DNA from: Galaxea fascicularis
Taxonomy: Eukaryota; Cnidaria; Anthozoa; Scleractinia; Euphylliidae
Direction of reading: 5' to 3'
Length of the DNA stretch: 64,000 nt
NCBI GenBank assembly: GCA_948470475.1
Contig: OX419343.1
Coordinates: 19,652,670-19,716,669, forward strand
Shown in pieces: positions 56,443-64,000 of the stretch. A program made the position numbers and the translations under genes. Position 1 is the first letter of the stretch. The number at the start of each line of letters is the position of its first letter. The notes beneath the pieces were generated by a model, which had not been told where the DNA came from, did not search any database, and was given only the letters and a program-made list of their open reading frames with translations.

Positions 56443-57164
56443 TCATAATACAGGAAGAAGTTGCGGCCAAGGTAGCGGTGTGCAACCCTCGGGTAGTCTC
56501 GTTATAGCAACGCCATAAAGATGAAGCAGAATAAACAACAAAATCAATGTTTTTATTATTTCAATTAGTCGCATTAAGAAAGATACGTAAGAATAAAACA
56601 CAAAGTAAGCAAGAAATAAAAATATATCCAGTAGCACAGCAATAATCATTTTGGTGGCTCCATAAATATCGACCAGGAAGAATACATGCAGAAGAAAAAG
56701 CAATTTCCTGTGTTTTTCGTCGTCATAAAACAAGGATTCCACCCGCGAACAGTATGACTGTATGATAGTGTGATTTTCATAATGGCAATCATCGTCATGG
56801 CATATCTTGATCTTTGGTTGAAGTGAACATTTCAAACTATTTATCTCAAGAATTTTCTGATCACTGGGTACTTCCTGTGTTGACTGTGTTGTGGAACTTG
56901 AACATGAAGATGAATCCTGGCTACAATTTAATAACGCATCGTCTTTCGCTCTCGCCTCCTTTAACTTGGAAACAAGGACAGCTTTCCTGTCGCTAAGCTT
57001 AAAAGGAACCTGCATTTCCTTTAAAACGTCTCTTCTTGACTGCCCTGTTTTAAATCATCCAATCTTCTTTCCTTCTCAGCTTCTTCTCTTTGCATGAGTT
57101 CTCGGTCTTGTCGCACAACTTCAGGCAGAACTGCAGTTATCTTGGATAAGTAATCCTCAGTCAT
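56443..57164 (-). CDS. Unrecognised single-exon protein with one frame break
   Basis: ATG at 57164-57162 opens MTEDYLSKITAVLPEVVRQD followed by RELMQREEAEKERRLDDLK. After the A4 run (plus-strand T4, 57048-57051) the coding register moves by one base and continues TGQSRRDVLKEMQVPFKL to the stop at 56443. With one more A the frame would be continuous at about 240 residues. The N-terminal 80 residues are highly charged and helical, probably coiled coil. A Ser/Thr/Gln-rich linker and a Cys/His-containing stretch (KICHDDDCHYENH) follow. Residues from about 155 on are very hydrophobic and could form two or three membrane segments. I do not recognise the family. It could be a gene with an assembly error, a pseudogene, or part of a mobile element. 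Confidence 0.45.
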
Positions 57165-57212
57165 TCTATCAACTCAGACTGTTATTCAGGTTGTAAGGTA
57201 AACAGGCATTCT

Positions 57213-57390
57213 TTTCCATTTACATACTTCCTATCTGTACTGAAAGGTCAGCATGTTGGTCAAAACCTGACTCCTGGGAATGTCCTTGAAATGAAGAAGG
57301 AGGAAGGCAACATGCTGTACAAGCACTGTCTGGTGGAAGGATTGCTGGACGAGTTCCGATCCAGTTTTCCAGCTTGTTTTCCAAGCTAAA
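57213..57390 (+). pseudogene. Short orphan coding-like fragment
   Basis: One frame reads TYFLSVLKGQHVGQNLTPGN, then VLEMKKEEGNMLYKHCLVEG and LLDEFRSSF up to a stop. It has balanced amino-acid use and G/C at third positions, unlike the flanks. No start, acceptor or donor in register is obvious, so it is likely an exon remnant. Family unknown. Confidence 0.3.
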
Positions 57391-58947
57391 TTACTTGGTA
57401 TGTTTTACCATGGGTCTTATCCGTGATTTCAAGGTTTGTTTATTTTTCAAGATAAAAAAAATCCGGAACACTTAAGAACGGCTGACTGTAAGGATCGAGA
57501 AACACCGGTCAACGGCCCATTTGGCAAATCGCTCATATTTTGCCCAAAGATACCCTTAGGTGACCTATTTCTAAAAATCATATTAAAAGGTTCCAGCGAA
57601 TTTTTATTTTTGAGAAATTCGGGAAACTTTGAAAACGCGGTCAAAGTGCGGTTTTTCGTTCAATAAAATGCCCGAAATAAGGTGCGAGGACGAAGGGCTG
57701 CTAAATTCTTAAAATATATTCAATTGGCTTCAAACTTCGCACAAGTATAAAAAAATCATTCTAATTTATTCTTCGTTTCAAACTTATCTCAGATATGTTG
57801 TTATAGCGGTTTTGTGAGCCATTTTAAAAACACCTCTGAAGCGTGTTAAACATGGCGGCAAAATTTAGGTCAAGTTTAAAAGCATAAAAATGCATCTGGT
57901 ACCTCACTTTTCGATTATTTCACTTTACAGCCTAAAAATACCATTATTAAACATTTTCCATGTCAAGTTTCATGCTCGAACTCGAAACGCTTCCCACTGA
58001 GAAAAACGAAAATCTGTGTCAACATTAGCCGCAATTGACACAAGGGTAATAAGTATGAACTAGGGTTCCAATGAATTTGAATGGGGCATAGAAAATGCTA
58101 ACATTGATTAAAATCCCGTCAATTCACTGCTAGCATAATGACATAATGTCCACTACATGAAACCCGTTTTTAGACGTAGTTTAGAAACCTTGCGTTTTTT
58201 TGGTTAATTTCCTATCCGCCGTCATGTCTAGTTTGTTGTCGGGTGAAATTGCCTTTAACTAAACAACACTGTTGTTATTGTGTTTTTCACACCTAACTAA
58301 AATGCTTTTAGTTCAATAATGAGTCATATTGGATTGCTGTTTTGCTATTTAAAAGAAAGTTAAAAGGCCCTAAGTTGATCGATGTTACCTGTAAATATCT
58401 TGAAGCTAATAATAGCGCCTTATCTTAATTCGGTAAACAACAAAGCTTGGCAGAAGTTCAAGTAGTCGAAAGACAAAATGTATTACCGGTACAAAAAAAA
58501 AATGAAACCGTGGTCATCAAAAGTGTACGTGTAAAAATGTAGTAGCAAGTTCCAAATAAATTCCGACTGAATAAATAAATTGGAAACAAGAAGTTTAACA
58601 CAGTCCGACCCCAAACAGGACTTTAAAACGGCTCATTTGTTTCCGAAAATCTTACAGGAAACGTACCTAAAAGCCGTTGATTCCCGTCAATACTACCCCA
58701 TATCTCTTTAAAGCACCCAAACTTTCTGCTTTTAGCCAGGAATAAGCTCTTCAATATACCGTGCTGTGTGGTTGACATTTGAAGCTCGGTAACCGAGAGT
58801 CACTCAATTGTACTACCAACCCAGTCACGCTATTACTGCTCTTGCGTGCAACTTATAGAAAGCGATTAAAAGTTAAAGTAGCGACATTAGATTGGAATGA
58901 GCTTTTAAAAGTTGTCCTATCCCGGAGCAGTTGTATCTTGTATTTGA
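57391..58947. other. Non-coding stretch upstream of the transposase-like gene
   Basis: AT-rich with no supported frame or clear repeat. The last 200 bp would hold the promoter of the gene starting at 58948; I see no strong TATA box. Confidence 0.45.
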
Positions 58948-61900
58948 ATGGCTTTTAGTTGTAGCTACAGTTCGCTACTGAGCAATCCTAGCCCCTGCGG
59001 GCTCTCAAGTGATTATCCGTCCCAGCTTGAATGTGTTGCTGTCAAGGACTGTAGGAAAGATGTGACTGGGCACTTGAGTACTCTTAAACTCAGCGCTGAT
59101 GAAGGTGTAGCGACGGAAATGAACTTGCTGTTAGCTAGAGCCGGTAAGTAGCTTGTTAGAAGCAAATAGCCTTTGTGCGATGTTATGAATGCATTTGCGT
59201 GTGGAGAGAATTTCTACTAAAGTAATTGTTTTCAGGGTTTTTCTCACCGGACGAAAGGCATTATAACCTGAATATTTGTCCACGCCATAGAGCCGACTTC
59301 GGTATTCGCTGGCGGACAAGAAAAGCCCTTTGCAGAGTCCCTGCAAAATTAGCAGTCCATAAATCCAAGAATGCCAGGGGAAGTCATCGTGTGGATAGCA
59401 GGCAATCTGAGTATATTTTTAAAAACAGCGACACACTTATTCCAGTTGGATCACGTAAGTTAAACATAGGCCAGAGTTAACCAAACAATTGACACATTTT
59501 AGAATAAATATTGACGAAAAGTTAATTAAACGACGTTTAATTTCTATACTGCGAAATTACGAAACTTATCTTGAGAACCTAGTGATCAACGGTCTTGCCA
59601 ATTTTCCACCTATCCACCTTTGGAGGGTATCCAAAGTTAATCTCATTAAAGGTAATTGGTTGAACAAAGTTCAGCCTGCCTGTAAATATTCTGTGACGAG
59701 AGCTTCGCATGATAGTACAGTGAAACCTGTACTAAGCGAAAACCCTTGGGGTCCATTCAAAATAGGTTCTAATATGTTGTAAAATAATAGTTAATTATCA
59801 ACCCTTTTGTAACAACGTGTAAACAGAGTGTAAGATGAAAGACTAACTTACGGGAGGTGGTCGCTTACGAGAGGTTCGAATGTAGAACAATGCCCAGACA
59901 ATCAATGCATCAATCTGGAATAATCACTGCACAGCTTAAAAAATGCTGATCACTGAACAATGTTTAAGGGGTCTCAGCTGAAAACGCCCTTCAAGTGCCC
60001 GCTTACGGCAGGGACAGTGCAAAGTTTTGCGTCCGCTTAACAGAGGTGTCTGCCGAATGCAAATTTATTTTACAATAAATGTAGGAAGAAAATTTTGGGA
60101 CTCGATCAATGTGGTGTCCATTAATAGATGGTGTCTGCTTAATATGGAGTTCGCTTAATACAGGTTTCACCGTAGCTGTTTTGAAGCTATTGCGAGAACA
60201 ACCGTGTGGCACAGGCTACCCTAGAAATCAACATTGTACAAGCGCCGTCTACGCGGATTCCGGGTGATTTCGGGAACGCATCTTGCGTTGTTTCTTCTTT
60301 CTAAATTACCTCACTTGGCTCCGAGGCTCGAGAGAATAAATTAAAACAAAAGAAACCACGGATGAATACTCATTTTCTCTTGTTTTAGTCTCCTTAGAGC
60401 CAAGCTAGAATTTTAATAAATCGGAATTGGCTTAAGCCATCTTTATTTATTTTAATTTATTTCCTGTCCTGTTTTAGCGATTTGCAAACAGTGCAACGAA
60501 GTTTTGAGCAAGCAGGCCCTGTTGAACCAGATGCGGGAGTCTGCTGCAACCCCACCCACGCCTGAGGCTGCCACTGAGGCTCCTTTGGAGGCCGAGTCAC
60601 CTGAACTTGAAGGGGTAAGTAGAAAATGACAACTGTTTCTCGGCTAGTTTCCTATGAAGATGTTAAATTAAAAGATTCTCTGAAGTCTTCACTGTACTTT
60701 TATATTGTTGATAGTTGAGTTGTACGATTTGGGTCTTGGGATGGGGTGGGGAGCGGGTGGGTGCTGGAACTCTCTTAACACGGCGATGGAGTTCAAGGGA
60801 AAAATGTTATTGTGGTTCTTCTCAAGATGTTAGAGCAGAAAATGACAACAGTTTGTTTTAGAGTATGTTGAGCTGGAAAATGAAAGAGGAACTGTTTGTC
60901 ACAAACTAAGTTTTATTTGTAGCCTCCCACGCAGAAGCTCTTTGCGGTCCTCACTCGTTCCTCAACAACGCGAAACGCAGCACGAGATTAGACCCAGAGA
61001 GCACCAATGTATCCTAAGAACAGATATTTGGAACAAACTGATATTATTATTAACTGATTTAATTATATGGCTAGTTCTGTGAGAGGCCAAGGTGAACCAA
61101 AACCTGCGCTGTAATTGGCCACCCAAGCTTTCAAAAAGGAGCTATCTTAACCACTCGGGATTACCCGTCGTATCCAGCAAGACTTCCTCTCGGTCCATAA
61201 ACAAGCAAAACAAAAAACTGAGGCCAATATCCAGTCATCTTGACCGAACAAGCTTGGTCAATGGCCCATATGTATATCTTTTACATTGTAGGAGCACATT
61301 GAAACAGGCCCTTCAAGTGCGCAAACGACTGACAGCGACGTTTCATCCGACGGCCTCGAAACTAAGCTGAGAAGTCTTGAAATATCGTCCAGTCGGCGGG
61401 ATGATGAGACGTTTCTCAGTCCAGATACTGGAAGCCTTGTCTCAAGTACAAGCGATGAGGCGCCAGCCGCAAAGCCAGCCACGTCGCACTCAGTGCATTC
61501 CAAAAAACTGAATGAGTATTTAGTTTCGACGAACATCGCACCAATAACTCAACCTTGGATGGAATGGGATAAAGTTAGTGACAGCACCAAGCAAAGATAC
61601 ACTAAACGAACTGTAGAGATCGTTTCTTCAGTCCTTCATACTCTCAGTCCTAATGACCCAGGTTCTCTTTGGCAAGCAATAGTCTCGTCCCCAGCCATGA
61701 GCAAAGCTCTTGAATTGGATGATTTACCAAAAATAACCAAGGATTATCTCCAGGCCCTAACCGAGGCATACAACCACGCTCACGGTTGGGACACAAGAAG
61801 GCAGATCCTGTCTATCATGTCCGGTGTTGCCAGCTTCAAGGCTATCTCAGGCTTCATACCTGGTCTGACAAGATATCGCTTTACTTTGGCCAACCTGCAT

Positions 61901-63913
61901 CGCCTGCAGTATGGACGCGGCGCTCCAGTAACGCACCAGCCCTCGCCAAGGATAAAGGTTGATCGACAGCAACTTGACCATTTCCTATCATTCATAACGA
62001 GCCCCCATTTGGTACAAGATCTACCCTTCGGACAGAAAACCCTGAAGCTCTCGTCTGGCAAGCTAATAGAGATCCCAAACGTCATCCGAACAATGATACC
62101 GCAGAGAATAGCACGTCAGTATAGCCATTACTGTGAGGAGACAAACTTCAAACCATTTAGCGAGCGAACCATGCTGCGTGTACTGGCAGAATGCAAAGCG
62201 TCTGTCCGGAAGTCTCTTCAGGGGCTCGACTATTTCGCTGCAGATGGTGCGCGTGCATTCGAAGATCTCGACAACCTAGTTCGCCAACTGGGTGATCTTG
62301 GTCTGGGAAACGAGTGGCAAGTACAGCACGTCGAGCTGCTAAAAGCCGCCAAATCATACATTAAAGGAGATTTCAAGGTAACGCTATTTGTAAATGTAAC
62401 GTTGGCTTTGCGAAGCGATGTTAATTCCAGTATGTTGAATACAATGAAGTCTTTTTCCCAAATTCGAAAATGACAAATGATTGCAACAGGCTGACTACCT
62501 GTATATCTACATATATTTTTTGTTGTTTACACTTAGTTATCACAAAATAGATACAATAGATTTGAAGAAGATTAATTAATTGTCTTTGAAATCCAGCTTC
62601 CTGTTTATCCGTATTAATTTTGTGGGCCGCAAGCCCCTCACTAGATATCTCTCCAATATCCTGATAAGTTCATGTGAGCAACTCATCTCCGGTAGCACGT
62701 CACTGCAGTGTTTTTGCCCTCAGTGACACTACCGATCCTGACCTACAGCAGCAGTGCGACCACAGCCATGACGAGGTATGTGAACAGTGCGAAAGCCTGC
62801 ACTCGACTCTGCATAGCATCACAGAGGCAGTTAAAGGGGTCTCTTTTGCAACGGAGGATGACAGAGACGAAGCTGAGTACATTGCAAACTCCGCCACCCT
62901 TTCCATCAAGTCATGGATTTGTCACTTACTGAGATCAGTCCACCAAGATCAGGCTCGTTTAGATATCATCAACACTCTCGATCCTGAGGCAGTTTTAATC
63001 GTCAATGACTGGGCGATGAAATTTTTGCCTCAAAGATACAGAGAGTCACAAACGGATTGGTTTGGCAAGCGTGGCTTATCATGGCACATGTCTGTTGTGT
63101 ACCGACGGATAGAGGGAGAACTTCAGTGGCAAGGCTTTATCCATATAATCCAGTCCTGCAGCCAGGGAAGTTCCGCCGTGGCAGCAATCATGCACCACGT
63201 ACTTGCAACCCTCAAGCGCGAACACCCTGAAGTAAACAAGGCCTACTTACGTCAAGACAATGCGGGCTGCTACCACTCCTCTCGCACGATATTAGCGTGC
63301 CCCGAGATCTCAGCCAGCACTGGAGTACAAGTGGTCCGCGTTGACTTTAGCGATCCTCAAGGTGGGAAAGGGGCTGCAGATCGGTTGGCTGCAACCTGTA
63401 AAGGACACGTTAGGTCTTTCATCAATGAAGGCCACGATGTCTGTACTGCTACAGACCTGAAGAACGCGTTGCTATCGTATGGGGGATTGGAAGGAGTGCG
63501 AGTGGTCTCGCTTAACGCCATCACCGAAACAGCAGATGATTCCCGTAGTATCACAGGGATCACTAAGCTGAATAATTTTCAGTTTAGCTCCGCTGGGTCC
63601 ATTACCTGTTGGCGCGCGTATAGCATTGGCCGTGGAAAAACAATTAAACCGGAAAAGCCATTATCTGGTAAGTATGCACATTGTATCTTACAACTTGCCT
63701 AGCACATAGACACAAACAGACTTGGTCGAACACTCAGCTATGGTAACGGTACGTCCCATAGACTTGATAAGCGGAGTCTGGACGCACCAGCTAGTTTCCA
63801 AGTGCGTCGAAAAAATAAAAATAGCAAAAAGTAAAGATGTACCTTTGGGAAGGAACATTAAACTAAGAGAACTAAGATTATATAACTACTACAAAATATC
63901 TAGAAATGTATAA
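58948..63913 (+). CDS. Zinc-binding, transposase-like multi-exon gene
   Basis: Exons: 58948-59143, 59236-59454, 60478-60614, 61292-62377, 62669-63667 and possibly 63720-63913. The product has an N-terminal cysteine/histidine module (NICPRHR, LCRVP, then PVGSPICKQC across an intron), an acidic/Ser-Pro linker, and a large conserved part. The latter includes NEYLVSTNIAPITQPWMEWD, YFAADGARAF, LIVNDWAMKFLP, LRQDNAGCYHS and VDFSDPQGGKG. Spaced acidic residues in NDW, RQDNAGCYH and DFSDPQ suggest a DDE/D-type nuclease core. I recall similar unnamed proteins as abundant in cnidarian genomes. Exon 4 to exon 5 is broken: the coding register needs one more base at the 62669 acceptor, and canonical splicing gives AAG TTC ATG TGA. 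It could be a mobile-element gene, a domesticated one or a recent pseudogene. Confidence 0.6.
59716..60174. mobile_element. MITE with TACAGTGAAACCTGTA termini
   Basis: Left TACAGTGAAACCTGTACTAAG faces right CTTAATACAGGTTTCACCGTA. The interior has GGTGTCYGCTTA and GGTCGCTTACGAGAGG phrases. TA-start, CAGT-type ends suggest Tc1/mariner-derived. Lies in intron 2 of the transposase-like gene. Confidence 0.75.
62669..63667 (+). CDS. Putative catalytic exon of the transposase-like gene
   Basis: Continuous frame with VHVSNSSPVARHCSVFALSD, CDHSHDEVCEQCESLHS, LIVNDWAMKFLPQRYRESQT, LRQDNAGCYHS and VDFSDPQGGKG; donor G|GTAAGT at 63668. CxxC-type pairs (CDHSHDEVCEQC) add to the zinc-binding character. 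The homology-like frame starts at the GTT at 62668, whereas the only AG there ends at 62668, leaving the exon one base short. Confidence 0.65.
63720..63913 (+). CDS. Possible last exon of the transposase-like gene
   Basis: Preceded by ACAAACAG after a 52-bp intron and in phase (G|AC). It reads DLVEHSAMVTVRPIDLISGV and ends NYYKISRNV before TAA at 63911-63913. The intron is very short and its pyrimidine tract weak, so this exon is uncertain. Confidence 0.3.
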
Positions 63914-63943
63914 TAATATCAAAAAGTGTATACAAATTGTTCA

Positions 63944-63949
63944 AATAAA
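63944..63949 (+). terminator. Candidate polyadenylation signal
   Basis: AATAAA 31 bp after the putative stop at 63913. It supports, weakly, that the gene ends inside the window. Confidence 0.35.
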
Positions 63950-64000
63950 AACACGCAATCGTGGTCTGTTTGGACCACCAATCGTAGATATTTGATAGAA

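Noticed and set aside
61780..62085. 101-aa minus-strand frame inside the transposase-like gene
   Set aside because: Antisense shadow of the long exon 61292-62377.

Overview
This is a eukaryotic, intron-rich, AT-rich window with no rRNA, canonical tRNA, CRISPR or prokaryotic operon structure. Intron-split animal genes (MCM9, AAAS/aladin, an AQP11-type aquaporin, a probable IL-17-like secreted protein), a dense load of short inverted-repeat transposons, CR1/L2-like LINE 3' ends, Penelope-like GIY-YIG remnants and a tRNA-derived SINE together suggest an early-branching metazoan. A cnidarian, most likely a stony coral or other anthozoan, is the best guess. That placement is inferred from gene and repeat style only.

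Layout. 1-6.2 kb: mostly non-coding, with one LINE 3' end. 6.2-15.3 kb (+): a probable secreted-protein gene with a hydrophobic leader-like exon, five tandem 84-nt phase-2/phase-2 exons coding 28-residue acidic repeats, and a six-cysteine terminal exon whose spacing resembles IL-17. Decayed copies of the repeat module lie at 8.1-8.6 kb and a LINE has inserted inside the array. 15.3-18.5 kb: repeats. 18.5-29.6 kb (-): MCM9 in eight coding exons, 909 aa, fully open and in phase. 29.8-48.0 kb (+): AAAS (aladin) in 17 coding exons, head-to-head with MCM9 across 212 bp; exon 13 carries a 1-nt frameshift. 48-50.7 kb: LINE, SINE and MITE remnants. 50.7-51.6 kb (-): an intronless AQP11-like aquaporin. 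52-56 kb: nested and rearranged elements, including Penelope fragments in both orientations. 56.4-57.2 kb (-): an unrecognised protein gene with one apparent frame break. 58.9-63.9 kb (+): a multi-exon zinc-binding, transposase-like gene of unknown name, with a defective-looking exon junction.

How the genes relate. MCM9 (DNA repair helicase) and AAAS (nuclear pore WD40 protein) share a putative bidirectional promoter; no functional link is implied. The other genes look independent. Much of the remaining sequence is transposon-derived and sits in introns. Three separate coding loci each show a single-nucleotide break; two lie in short homopolymers and the third at a splice acceptor. Small assembly errors are therefore a serious alternative to real inactivation.
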